DNA of 64,000 nucleotides from Nitrospirillum viridazoti (GTDB taxonomy: Bacteria > Pseudomonadota > Alphaproteobacteria > Azospirillales > Azospirillaceae). Location: the NCBI RefSeq assembly GCF_007827975.1, contig NZ_VITT01000004.1. One strand, given 5' to 3'. The translations under genes were made by a program, and so were the position numbers. Of this stretch, positions 16,105 to 24,312 are shown in pieces (positions within the stretch are counted from its first letter, which is position 1; every line of letters begins with the position of its first letter). Under the pieces are notes generated by a model that had not been told where the DNA came from, did no database searches, and was given only the letters and a program-made list of their open reading frames with translations.

Positions 16105-17031
16105 TCACGACGGCGCCTCGGCGTAGCGGATGATGCTCTGATTTTGGACGCTTGCGACCAGCTCGTCCGTACGGGCCAGAAGCCGCCGTAGCAGGCGCGA
16201 GGGATTGGCTTGGTTGTACCCCAGGGTCAGATCGACGGTCGGGGGCACGCCATCCAGCGCCCTGGCCACGACGTTCGGTGTCAGGATGTTTTGCGCATAC
16301 AGCGGCACCAGCGTGATGCCACCCGTGGACGCGACCAGCGACATTGCCGACGATATGTTCTCGCCCTCGTACTTCGCCTTGAGCGTGATCCCGACCTTGG
16401 CGGCGTAATCCTGGATCACCGACTGCAGGACCGGCGAGGTTCTGGCCGAACTGACATAGGTTTCGCCGGCAAGGTCCTGCGGCTGAATCTTCCTGAGGGA
16501 TGCCAGGCGATGGCCCGCCGGCAGCACGGCGATCACCGGCTCCTTCGCCAGCAATTTAAAGGATAGGCCCACGCTCTGCGCCTCGGGGCGGAGGAAGGCG
16601 ACGTCCAGCCTGCCGCGCATCAGGGCAAGGGCGAGATCCGGGGACGAGAGGCTGCTCAGGGTGATTTCGACGTCCGGCGCCTCTTCACGGATGATGCGCA
16701 GCAGATGGGGAAGCCACGTGACCTCCAGCCCCACCATGAACCCGATGGTGAGCACGGGCCTTTCCGGCTGCGCCATGCGCCGGGCGGCGTCGGTCGCCGC
16801 CTCGACCTGCAGAAGCGCCAGCCGCGCATGATCGAGAAAAACGCGCCCTGCGGGGGTCAGTGTCACGCCGCGCGCCTGCCGCTCCAGCAGCGTCACGCCG
16901 ACTTCCGTTTCCAGGTCGCGGATTTGCCGGCTCAGGGACGGTTGCGAGGTGTTCAGCCGCCGCTGGGCGGCGGTCAGCAGGCCGCCTTCCTCCGCAACGG
17001 CCACGAAATACCGGAGATGGCGCAGTTCCAT
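16105..17031 (-). CDS. LysR-family transcriptional regulator
   Basis: 308 aa. The N-terminal winged helix-turn-helix (MELRHLRYFVAVAEEGG through LNTSQPSLSRQIRDLE) is followed by the usual linker helix and a periplasmic-binding-protein-like effector domain (about 90-300) resembling the CatR/BenM/HcaR branch, whose members often sense aromatic compounds. AAGGG precedes the ATG at 17031. LysR genes usually face their target divergently, but the upstream neighbour here runs in the same direction, so the target is not evident. Confidence 0.92.
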   Translation of the reverse strand: MELRHLRYFVAVAEEGGLLTAAQRRLNTSQPSLSRQIRDLETEVGVTLLERQARGVTLTPAGRVFLDHARLALLQVEAATDAARRMAQPERPVLTIGFMVGLEVTWLPHLLRIIREEAPDVEITLSSLSSPDLALALMRGRLDVAFLRPEAQSVGLSFKLLAKEPVIAVLPAGHRLASLRKIQPQDLAGETYVSSARTSPVLQSVIQDYAAKVGITLKAKYEGENISSAMSLVASTGGITLVPLYAQNILTPNVVARALDGVPPTVDLTLGYNQANPSRLLRRLLARTDELVASVQNQSIIRYAEAPS

Positions 17032-17174
17032 CGAACCCTTCGCTATGCTTTTGAGGCATAACTTGAAGGTACAAGGTCTTCGTCGCCGGCAGAAGGGCGA
17101 TTATGCTCGCCCTGAAGTCAGAACCCACATTTTGGCGGCAGGACCTCTTCCACCGGCGCGTCCGGGGGCTTTCC

Positions 17175-17945
17175 TCAGCCCAGGTTGAAATGGGTGATGG
17201 CGGCGGCGATATCGTCGCCGAAGCTGGGGCCCAACCGCACGGTCGCCACCTCGCCGGGCACGCCCTTAAGGCTGGCGGCGTCCAGGCTGGTCAGCAAGGC
17301 CATGGGCACACCCTCGGTCAGGGAGATGGCCTTCAGCGCGCGGATCAGGTCCACTCCGCCCAGACCGTCCATCACGGCCGACGCGATGATCATGTCCGGC
17401 GGCACGCGCACGGCCACGGCCAACGCCTCGATGGGATCGGCCAGGGTGTTGACCTTGAAGCCGCAGGCCGCCAGTTCCGCCGCCACCCGGCGGGCCACGA
17501 TCTTGTTGGGGCTGACCAGCATGATGTCGACGTCGTGGACCTCCACGTCGGCGATGTCGAACTCATAGCGCGAGGGCAGGGCGCGGATGACGGCGTTGGT
17601 GGCCGCCAGATCCGGCGTGTCGTCCCGGTCCGCGGCCTCGGCGATGCGATCGGCGAAAGTGTGCAGGTCGACGATCTGGTTTTCCGTCAGATCCTTCAGG
17701 CCCGTCAGGTAGGCCTCCAGACGCTGGGCGATCAGGCTGACCAGCGGGAAGCCGAAGGACGTGCCGGAACCACGCAGGCTGTGGGCGTCGCGCCGGATGG
17801 CCAGCAGGCCGTCGGCGGTGGGGATGCGTCCCAGCGACACGGCCTTCAGTGTCTCATACAGCGCGCCCAGGCGATCATGGACATCGTCGCGGAACTCGAC
17901 CTTGAGCTGTTCAACAAGATCGTCGAAATCGGTCTGCTCAACCAT
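17175..17945 (-). CDS. Hpt phosphotransfer domain fused to a degenerate receiver
   Basis: 256 aa from ATG 17945 (GAGGGG just upstream; a TTG at 17957 is in frame but less likely). Residues 1-110 form an Hpt domain with the phospho-accepting His55 in RRDAHSLRGSG. Residues about 135-256 align with a receiver fold, but the acidic pair is replaced (MLVSPN), the phospho-Asp position is Ser/Ala (PPDMIIASAVMDGLGG) and the conserved Lys near the end is absent (VRLGPS). The Hpt half should be able to take a phosphoryl group while the receiver half should not. No histidine kinase is adjacent. The partner is unknown. Confidence 0.75.
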   Translation of the reverse strand: MVEQTDFDDLVEQLKVEFRDDVHDRLGALYETLKAVSLGRIPTADGLLAIRRDAHSLRGSGTSFGFPLVSLIAQRLEAYLTGLKDLTENQIVDLHTFADRIAEAADRDDTPDLAATNAVIRALPSRYEFDIADVEVHDVDIMLVSPNKIVARRVAAELAACGFKVNTLADPIEALAVAVRVPPDMIIASAVMDGLGGVDLIRALKAISLTEGVPMALLTSLDAASLKGVPGEVATVRLGPSFGDDIAAAITHFNLG

Positions 17946-18054
17946 GGCGCCCCTCAAACATATTCCGTGGATCTAGCCCGCGGGCGCGCCGGAGCGCAAG
18001 ACGCGGACCGTCGCGGCGCTCCAGTGCATTGGTATCGGTTGATGATGCTTGAAT

Positions 18055-18087
18055 GAAAAAGGCCGCCCGGTGTGGGCGGCCTTTTTC
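18055..18087 (-). terminator. Rho-independent terminator of hemA
   Basis: A 14-bp perfect stem (18055-18068 with 18074-18087) with a 5-nt loop, bounded by A5/T5 tracts so that it could work in both directions. It lies just past the hemA stop and separates it from the Hpt gene on the same strand. Confidence 0.92.
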
Positions 18088-18099
18088 AAGTGAACGGCC

Positions 18100-19317
18100 T
18101 CAGGCCGCTTTGCGCAGTTCCAGCCGGCTCCACACGTCCAGCAAGGCATCCACCAGGCGGGCCATGTGATGGTCGTCGTGGAAGGGCGTGGGCGTGATGC
18201 GCAGCCGCTCCGTGCCCCTGGGCACGGTGGGATAGTTGATGGGCTGGACATAGATATCGTGCTTGGTCAGCAGGTCGTCGCTGGCCTGCTTGCACAGGCG
18301 CGGATCACCCACCAGCACCGGCACGATGTGGCTGACCGACGGCATGACCGGCAGCCCGGCCTCCGTCAGCAGGCGCTTCAGCGTGGCCGCCCGTTCCTGG
18401 TGCAGCACGCGCAGCTCGTCATGCTCCTTCAAGTAGCGGACGGAGGCGGCGGCGCCGGCGGCGATGACCGGGGCGATGGAGGTGGTGAAGATGAAGCTGG
18501 AGGCGAAGCTGCGCACGCAGTCGACCAGGGCGGCCGAACCGGTGATGTAGCCGCCCATCAGGCCGAAGGCCTTGCCCAGCGTGCCCTCGATGACCGTCAG
18601 CCGGTCCAGCACGCCGTCACGCTCGGCCACGCCGGCGCCACGGCGGCCGTACATGCCCACGGCGTGGACCTCGTCCAGATAGGTCATGGCGCCGTGCTTG
18701 TCCGCCACGTCGCAGATCTCGGCGATGGGGGCGATGTCGCCGTCCATGGAATAGACGCTTTCGAACGCCACCAGCTTGGGACGGTCGGCCGGGTAGCGGC
18801 TCAGCAACTGGTCCAGATGCTCGGGATCGTTGTGGCGGAAGATGTGCTTCTCGGCACCACTGTGCCGGATGCCTTCGATCATCGAGGCGTGGTTCAGCGC
18901 GTCGGAGAAGACGACGCAATTGGGCAACAGCTTGGGCAGCGTCGACAGCGACGCCTCGTTGGAGATGTAGCCCGAGGTGAACAGCAGCGCCGCTTCCTTG
19001 CGATGCAGGTCCGCCAGTTCCCGCTCCAGCAGCACGTGGTAGTGGTTGGTGCCGGAGATGTTGCGGGTGCCACCGGCGCCGGCGCCGGACTTGGCCAGCG
19101 CCTCGCGCATGGCCGCCAGCACCACCGGGTTCTGACCCTGGCCCAGATAGTCGTTGCTGCACCACACGGTCACGTCGCGCGGCGGCTCATCCGGGGAAGG
19201 GTAGTAAGAGGCGATCGGAAACTCACCCACGCGGCGTTCCAGATCGGCGAACACGCGATAGCGGCCCTCGCGGCGAAGGCCATCGATCTGGGAGCGGAAA
19301 AAGGCTTCGTAATCCAT
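18100..19317 (-). CDS. hemA: 5-aminolevulinate synthase
   Basis: 405 aa from ATG 19317 (AAGGAG upstream); the frame stays open to 19392 but without a ribosome site. It condenses glycine with succinyl-CoA to 5-aminolevulinate, the first step of haem and tetrapyrrole synthesis in alphaproteobacteria (Shemin pathway), using PLP. The glycine-rich NDYLGQGQNPVV, the substrate loop GAGAGGTRNISGTNHYH, the cofactor region YLDEVHAVGMYG and the PLP lysine in EGTLGKAFGLMGGY are intact. The gene is monocistronic, ended by a strong terminator. No regulatory site was recognised upstream. Confidence 0.97.
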   Translation of the reverse strand: MDYEAFFRSQIDGLRREGRYRVFADLERRVGEFPIASYYPSPDEPPRDVTVWCSNDYLGQGQNPVVLAAMREALAKSGAGAGGTRNISGTNHYHVLLERELADLHRKEAALLFTSGYISNEASLSTLPKLLPNCVVFSDALNHASMIEGIRHSGAEKHIFRHNDPEHLDQLLSRYPADRPKLVAFESVYSMDGDIAPIAEICDVADKHGAMTYLDEVHAVGMYGRRGAGVAERDGVLDRLTVIEGTLGKAFGLMGGYITGSAALVDCVRSFASSFIFTTSIAPVIAAGAAASVRYLKEHDELRVLHQERAATLKRLLTEAGLPVMPSVSHIVPVLVGDPRLCKQASDDLLTKHDIYVQPINYPTVPRGTERLRITPTPFHDDHHMARLVDALLDVWSRLELRKAA

Positions 19318-19670
19318 CTGTCCGATGGCTCCTTCGTGGAGCGGTCCTCTAATTCTAGAAGACCGGAGGCAAGCTACCGGTCGATACGACAACCATCACC
19401 GACCAAGCGCTCGCTGTCCTCATAGTGGGCAGCGAAATCGCTGCTGGCAAGTGCCGGCAGGCCGCGACCGAGCAGAAGTACCATGCCAGTGGACCGGGGC
19501 CATCAGCTTTGATGTTGATCAATTCGGCGGGCAAATGGACCTTAACCCCGAAATCCCGGGGTGAAAAGCCCGGATCCGCTGGACAAATTGCCCAAGCGGT
19601 CCGTCTTTGGTCGAACACGGCCCCCTGAGTGGGCGCAACGATATTTTCCATGGACCGGGATGACGGGTAA
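19318..19670. other. Intergenic region upstream of hemA, 353 bp
   Basis: This lies between the hemA start and the 3' end of the MocR-type gene, both leftward. It should contain the hemA promoter. I see no gene, no clear -35/-10 pair, no Fnr-type palindrome and no terminator hairpin with a T-run. Confidence 0.4.
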
Positions 19671-21218
19671 TCAATAGGCGCAGGCGGTACCACCGGCATG
19701 CGCCTCCAGCGTCTCGGCCAGGCGCTGCGCCGCCCTCAGGATCAGGGGTGGGGGGAAGGCGGCGTAGCCCAGCACCAGGCCCTGGGTACCGCCCCGGCTG
19801 GCGTGAAAGCTGCTGAGCGGCGTCACGTCGATGGACCGGGCGCGCGCCGCCTGGCGCAGCGCCATGTCGGGGGCCAGGGTGGGGGAAATGCCAGGCACCG
19901 TCTTCAGTGTCAGGCCATCTGCCAGCTTGGCCGCCATCTGCAGCCCGGCCGCCGCCGGCGTCAAGGTCAGCGCGCCCGCCCACAGGCGACGGGCGGCGTC
20001 GATCAGCGTCTCACGCCGTTCCTGGTAGGTCAGGCGAGAGCGGCGCAGGTGGGAGGCGAGGTGCCCTTCGTCGATGAACTCCGCCAGCGCGCTCTGCTCT
20101 ACCACCGGGGCGTGCAACTCGAACAGGGCCCGCATCTCCAGCGCCCGCTCCAGCAGGTGTTCCGGCACCACCAGGTAGGCGATGCGCAGGCCGGGATAAA
20201 GGATGCGCTCGAACCCGCCGACGTGCAGGACGCGGCCGTTCCGCTGGGCGGTTCGGTCCCCCAGGTGGTTCCCGGGGCGGTCCCCCACGCGGTCAAGGCT
20301 TATGAGGGTGGCCGGCGGGCGGGTTTCGAAGGTGAAGCCGCCGTCGCCGTCATCCTCGATCACATGGGCGTCGGCGCGCGCGGCCCAGTCCAGCAGGGCT
20401 TGGCGGCGTTCCAGGCTCATGACCGTGCCCAGCGGCATCTGGCAGTTGGCGGTGACCACGGCCAGCCGGGCGTCGGGCGCCAGGGCCACGCCCTTGGCGG
20501 GATCCAGCCCGTCGGCATCGGCCGGAACGGGCACGGGCGTCATGCCCAGGCGGCGCACCAGCGCCTGCGTCAGCGGGCAGCCCGGATCCTCCGTCCACAC
20601 CCGGTCGCCCGGGCTGGCGGCCAGGCCCACGGCCAGGTCCAGGGCGGCGGCGCGGCCGGGCAGGATCAGGATCTGGTCGGGATGGCAGCGCAGGCCGCGG
20701 CTGGCCTCCAGGAAGCTGGCCAGCGCCACGCGCAGGGGGCGCCAGCCGGGCGCGCTGTCCCGCTCCAGCGCGCGAGCCGACAGGCTGCGCCAGGAACGGC
20801 TGAGCACCCGGCGCCAGGCCTCGATGTCCAGCTGGTCACCGGCGGCGATGCCGGGGCGGAAAGGCAGGGTGGGCGACGGCAGGGCCGTTTCCACCGGTGC
20901 CGGGCTCTGGGCGCGCGGCGACGGGGCGCGAACCTCCGCCGGGGCGTAATCGGGGGGCAGGTTTTCCACCACGAAGGTGCCCGAGCCCACGCGGGATTCC
21001 AGGTAGCCTTCGGCCGTCAGGCGCTCGATGGCGGCCACGGCGGTATTGCGCGACAAGCCCATGTCGCGGGCCAGGGTACGGGTGGAGGGCAGGCGCTCGC
21101 CGGGCGCCACCACGCCGGTGGCGATGGCATGGCGCAGGCGGTCGAACAGGCGCTGTTGCAGGGAGCCGCCTTCACCGCCGTCCGTCAGCGTGAGCAGGGG
21201 CCCGCGTCGGCTTTTCAT
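19671..21218 (-). CDS. MocR/GntR-type regulator with degenerate aminotransferase domain
   Basis: 515 aa. The N-terminal GntR winged helix (LRHAIATGVVAPGERLPSTR, RDMGLSRNTAVAAIERL, VGSGTFVVE) is followed by a fold-type I aminotransferase-like domain. The key PLP region is altered: where MocR proteins have FSK before xLxPxLRxGY this one reads GGFERILYPGLRIAYLV, so the Schiff-base Lys is Arg (codon CGC). The usual DDYDSE motif reads DDGDGGF, losing the Tyr. A short insert just before it contains GDR twice, 8 residues apart, matched by a 24-bp direct repeat in the DNA (20254-20287). It is likely a DNA-binding regulator that binds PLP poorly or responds to something else. No target gene is evident. 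Confidence 0.82.
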   Translation of the reverse strand: MKSRRGPLLTLTDGGEGGSLQQRLFDRLRHAIATGVVAPGERLPSTRTLARDMGLSRNTAVAAIERLTAEGYLESRVGSGTFVVENLPPDYAPAEVRAPSPRAQSPAPVETALPSPTLPFRPGIAAGDQLDIEAWRRVLSRSWRSLSARALERDSAPGWRPLRVALASFLEASRGLRCHPDQILILPGRAAALDLAVGLAASPGDRVWTEDPGCPLTQALVRRLGMTPVPVPADADGLDPAKGVALAPDARLAVVTANCQMPLGTVMSLERRQALLDWAARADAHVIEDDGDGGFTFETRPPATLISLDRVGDRPGNHLGDRTAQRNGRVLHVGGFERILYPGLRIAYLVVPEHLLERALEMRALFELHAPVVEQSALAEFIDEGHLASHLRRSRLTYQERRETLIDAARRLWAGALTLTPAAAGLQMAAKLADGLTLKTVPGISPTLAPDMALRQAARARSIDVTPLSSFHASRGGTQGLVLGYAAFPPPLILRAAQRLAETLEAHAGGTACAY

Positions 21219-21271
21219 GGGGCGTCTCCGAAAGGGGAGGCAGGGGGACCGGAACTATCGCCGGAGGGGAA

Positions 21272-21306
21272 CCGGCGGACGGCGCTACGCGCTCGCCGTC
21301 CGCCGG
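21272..21306. repeat. 13-bp perfect hairpin downstream of the PepSY gene
   Basis: Arms 21272-21284 and 21294-21306 are exact reverse complements with a 9-nt loop. It lies past the 3' end of the leftward PepSY gene and upstream of the MocR-type gene. It has no T-run, so it may act as an RNA-stabilising or Rho-assisted 3' end. Confidence 0.5.
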
Positions 21307-21456
21307 GTGCGATCGGGGATGGCCACACGACCATCAGGCCATCCCGTTTCGAACCGGCGGTGGGGAAGGGGCGCCACCACCACCGGTCTCGCATCGGTGC
21401 GGAGGGGCCGCCGGGCGGCCCGCGTCCCCCGTGGGGGCTCCGCGAAAGGGGAAGGG

Positions 21457-21723
21457 TTAGCGGTCCAGGACCTTGCCGCTGGTGGCGTCGACGCGGAAGG
21501 ACTTCACGGGGATGCCCTCGGCGGTGACGACGGGGACGTTGTAATACTCGTCCTTGCGGGTGGCGCTGCCGACACGCAGGTTGGCCTTGTCGTGGGTCTG
21601 CAAATAGGCTTGGACGGCCTTGCGGGCGTCAGAGCTGCTGACCATGGCGTCGTCGGCGAAGGCCGGGGCGGCGGCGCCCACCAGCAGGGCGGTGGCGGTC
21701 ATCAGGGCGGCGAAACGGTTCAT
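21457..21723 (-). CDS. Small secreted PepSY-domain protein
   Basis: 88 aa from ATG 21723 with GAGGAG upstream; longer in-frame starts lack a ribosome site. The signal peptide (about 1-23) ends at APAFADD. The remainder is a single PepSY-like module with YYNVPVVTAEGIPVKSFRVD and the closing ATSGKVLDR. Such periplasmic proteins are often encoded beside and controlled by OmpR-type two-component systems, and this one is divergent from such a pair. The molecular role is not known; inhibition of proteases or envelope sensing has been proposed for the family. Confidence 0.85.
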   Translation of the reverse strand: MNRFAALMTATALLVGAAAPAFADDAMVSSSDARKAVQAYLQTHDKANLRVGSATRKDEYYNVPVVTAEGIPVKSFRVDATSGKVLDR

Positions 21724-22044
21724 GGTGGTTCTCCTCGGGTGGGGGCTTTTGGCGGGCCGCCGGGTGGGTTTGGCTGAAGTTTGGTCCCCCGGGGCCTCAG
21801 GCTTTCCTGTTTTCGTTGACGGTCCCATCTGACCATGGCCCTGTTTCGCCGAGATTTCCGCCGGGCCGGTCGAATGAAACAGTGCGTAACCGGCCTTGCG
21901 GGCATTTACAGTGTCGTTACAACATCCCCGTCGGACGCGGCGGGGATTGCCGGTACAGTTGTCCATGCTTGGATACGCCCTTTGGGAATCGCCTCCGTGG
22001 CATCGCCCGGCGGCGCGGATCCAGGCCCGCATATGGGACGAGAG
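21724..22044. promoter_or_regulatory. Divergent control region of PepSY gene and two-component operon
   Basis: A 321-bp region with divergent starts on both sides. Two related direct-repeat motifs, acagtgcgtaac at 21879-21890 and acagtgtcgttac at 21908-21920, begin 29 bp apart. Direct repeats of this kind suit an OmpR-family regulator, so they are candidate operators for autoregulation and for the PepSY gene. This is inference from position and repetition only. Confidence 0.4.
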
Positions 22045-22761
22045 ATGTCTGAGAACATTCATCTGCTGGTGGTCGACGACGACCGGGAAATCCGCGATCT
22101 GCTGACCCGCTACCTGACCCGCCACGGCTACCGCGTCACCGCCGCTCGCGACGGACAGGAGATGCGCAAGTTCCTGGCTGACCGGAACATCGACCTGATC
22201 GTCCTGGACCTGATGCTGCCCGGTGAGGATGGCCTGGCCCTCTGCCGCGCCATCCGCGCGGAATCCGGCCCGCCGGTGGTCATGCTGTCGGCCATGGGCG
22301 AGGACGCCGACCGCATCCTGGGCCTGGAGATAGGGGCCGACGACTACCTGCCCAAGCCCTTCAATCCCCGCGAGCTGGTAGCCCGCATCAAGGCGGTGCT
22401 GCGCCGGTCGCAGTCGGCCAACGTGGGCGGCAGCCCGGCGGCGGGTGCCTTCAGCTTCGCCGGCTACATGCTGGACCCGGCCCAGCGCCGCCTCAGCGCC
22501 GCCTCGGGCGAGGAGATCGCGCTGACCGCCGGGGAGTATGAGCTGCTGCTGGCCCTGGTACAGCGGCCGCGCCGCGTGCTGTCGCGCGACGACCTGCTGG
22601 AAATCACCCGCGGCCGCGCCGCCGGCCCCTTCGACCGGTCCATCGACGTGCAGATCAGCCGCCTGCGCCGGAAGATCGAGACCGACCCCGCCGACCCCGC
22701 CATCATCAAGACGGTGCGATCCGGCGGCTATATCTTCTCCGCCGAGGTCGGCACGCCATGA
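22045..22761 (+). CDS. OmpR-family response regulator
   Basis: 238 aa. The receiver domain has the acidic cluster VVDDDRE, phospho-acceptor Asp55 in IVLDLMLPGEDG and the conserved Lys in YLPKPFNP. The C-terminal winged helix ends with the typical IKTVRSGGYIFSAEV. Start ATG 22045 puts the receiver at the usual distance; ATG 22033 is an in-frame alternative. The stop overlaps the kinase start (ATGA), so the two are translationally coupled. The closest general resemblance is OmpR; the stimulus is unknown. Confidence 0.94.
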   Translation: MSENIHLLVVDDDREIRDLLTRYLTRHGYRVTAARDGQEMRKFLADRNIDLIVLDLMLPGEDGLALCRAIRAESGPPVVMLSAMGEDADRILGLEIGADDYLPKPFNPRELVARIKAVLRRSQSANVGGSPAAGAFSFAGYMLDPAQRRLSAASGEEIALTAGEYELLLALVQRPRRVLSRDDLLEITRGRAAGPFDRSIDVQISRLRRKIETDPADPAIIKTVRSGGYIFSAEVGTP

Positions 22762-24077
22762 GGGCCGTCACCGACCGGATGTCGTATTCCATCTTCGCCG
22801 TGCTGGTCGGCGGCATCCTGCTGAGCCAGGCCATCGCCCTGGGGCTTTACCGCACCGACCGGGCCGAAGCCGTGGCCGCGGCGCAGAGCGGGCAGCTGGC
22901 CGGCTGCCTGGCCAGCATCGCCGGTGTGGTGGACCACCAGCCGGCCGACATCCGTGACAAGATGCTGGCGGGTCTGCGCGACGGCAATTTCAAGGTCAAC
23001 GTCGCCGGCACCACCCAGGACGTGTCGCTGGACGTGTATGAGAAGCCCAAGGTGAACCCTCCTGGGCCCCATCACACCGACATGATCGCCCTGCCGCCCT
23101 TCGGCACCATCACCACACCCCCGCCGGAGCCCAAGTACGTCATGGCCAGTCACCAGCTGGCCGATGGCAGCTGGCTGAACGTGCACATTCCCATGGCCGG
23201 AGCCGATGCCCTATCGGAACCGGGCTTCCTGGCCTCGCTGGCCGGCAGCGCCGCCGTGGCCATCCTGCTGTCCGCCTGGGTGCTTGGTTTCACCACCCGG
23301 CCGTTGCGCCGCTTCGCCGCCGCCGCCGACCGGCTGGGCGTGGACATGAACGCCCCCTCGCTGGATGAGACCGGCCCGCGCGAGGTGCGGCTGGCCGCCG
23401 CCGCCTTCAACAAGATGCAGCGCCGGCTGCGCGCCTTCGTTGAGGATCGCACGCGCATGCTGGCCGCCGTGTCGCACGACCTGCGCACGCCGCTGACCCG
23501 CATGCGCCTGCGCGCCGAGTTCGTGGACGACGACGGCGTGCGCGAAAAGATGCTGGAGGATCTGGGCGAGATGGAGTCGATGATCGGCGCCACGCTGGCC
23601 TTCGCCCGGGACGAGGCGGCGCAGGAAACGCTGGAGCCCCTGGACCTCAACCTGCTGCTGTCGCGCGCGGCCGAGGATTATCGTGACGCCGGCAAGCCTG
23701 TGGGCTTCAGCCCGGCGCCGGGCCCGGTGCGCGTGGTCGGGCGGCGCACGGCGCTGAAACGCGCCTTCACCAACGTGGTGGAAAACGCCCTGAAATATGG
23801 TGTCAGCGCCGACGTGGCCGTGGCCGTGCAGGGTGAGACGGTGGCCGTCTCCGTCACCGATCAGGGGCCGGGCATACCGGAGGCGGAGTGGGACAACGTC
23901 TTCCGTCCCTTCTACAGGCTGGAGGCCTCACGCTCCCGCGACACCGGCGGCACGGGCCTGGGCCTGTCGGTCGCCAACGACGTGGTGCGTGCCCACGGCG
24001 GCGAAATCCGGCTGGAGAACCGGGTGGAGGGCGGCCTCAAGGTCATCCTGCACCTGCCGCTGGAGGCGGCGCGATAA
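22758..24077 (+). CDS. EnvZ-like sensor histidine kinase
   Basis: 439 aa inner-membrane kinase. Membrane helices lie near 10-30 and 160-185 and enclose a periplasmic domain of about 125 residues containing a Pro-rich piece (PPFGTITTPPPEP). HAMP follows, then the H-box AAVSHDLRTPLTRMRLRAEF with phospho-accepting His240, an N-box with NVVENALKYG, and G-boxes DQGPGIP and GGTGLGLSVA. It should phosphorylate the response regulator encoded immediately upstream, whose stop codon overlaps this start. Confidence 0.94.
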   Translation: MRAVTDRMSYSIFAVLVGGILLSQAIALGLYRTDRAEAVAAAQSGQLAGCLASIAGVVDHQPADIRDKMLAGLRDGNFKVNVAGTTQDVSLDVYEKPKVNPPGPHHTDMIALPPFGTITTPPPEPKYVMASHQLADGSWLNVHIPMAGADALSEPGFLASLAGSAAVAILLSAWVLGFTTRPLRRFAAAADRLGVDMNAPSLDETGPREVRLAAAAFNKMQRRLRAFVEDRTRMLAAVSHDLRTPLTRMRLRAEFVDDDGVREKMLEDLGEMESMIGATLAFARDEAAQETLEPLDLNLLLSRAAEDYRDAGKPVGFSPAPGPVRVVGRRTALKRAFTNVVENALKYGVSADVAVAVQGETVAVSVTDQGPGIPEAEWDNVFRPFYRLEASRSRDTGGTGLGLSVANDVVRAHGGEIRLENRVEGGLKVILHLPLEAAR

Positions 24078-24312
24078 AACCGCACAGGCGCCGGTGCGGG
24101 GTTGGTCTTCCCTTAGGCCGCGGGCGCCGTTGAGGCGGCCTGCACGGTCGGGGGGCGCCTATCGGGCGGGTGAAGCCGCTGGCGGTTCCCCCCTGGCCGT
24201 GGCTATGATGCGGTGATCGAACCCGTGCGGTTGGCACCATCCCGGTTGGGAATGCCAATCGCCCCCGTTTTCCGCCGTGCGCCTCGCCTTCGCGTGCCCT
24301 TGAGATTCCGTT

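Noticed and set aside
19698..21527. A 609-codon plus-strand frame opposite the MocR-type gene
   Set aside because: The minus-strand gene shows GntR and aminotransferase motifs and a plausible ribosome site; the opposite frame has none.
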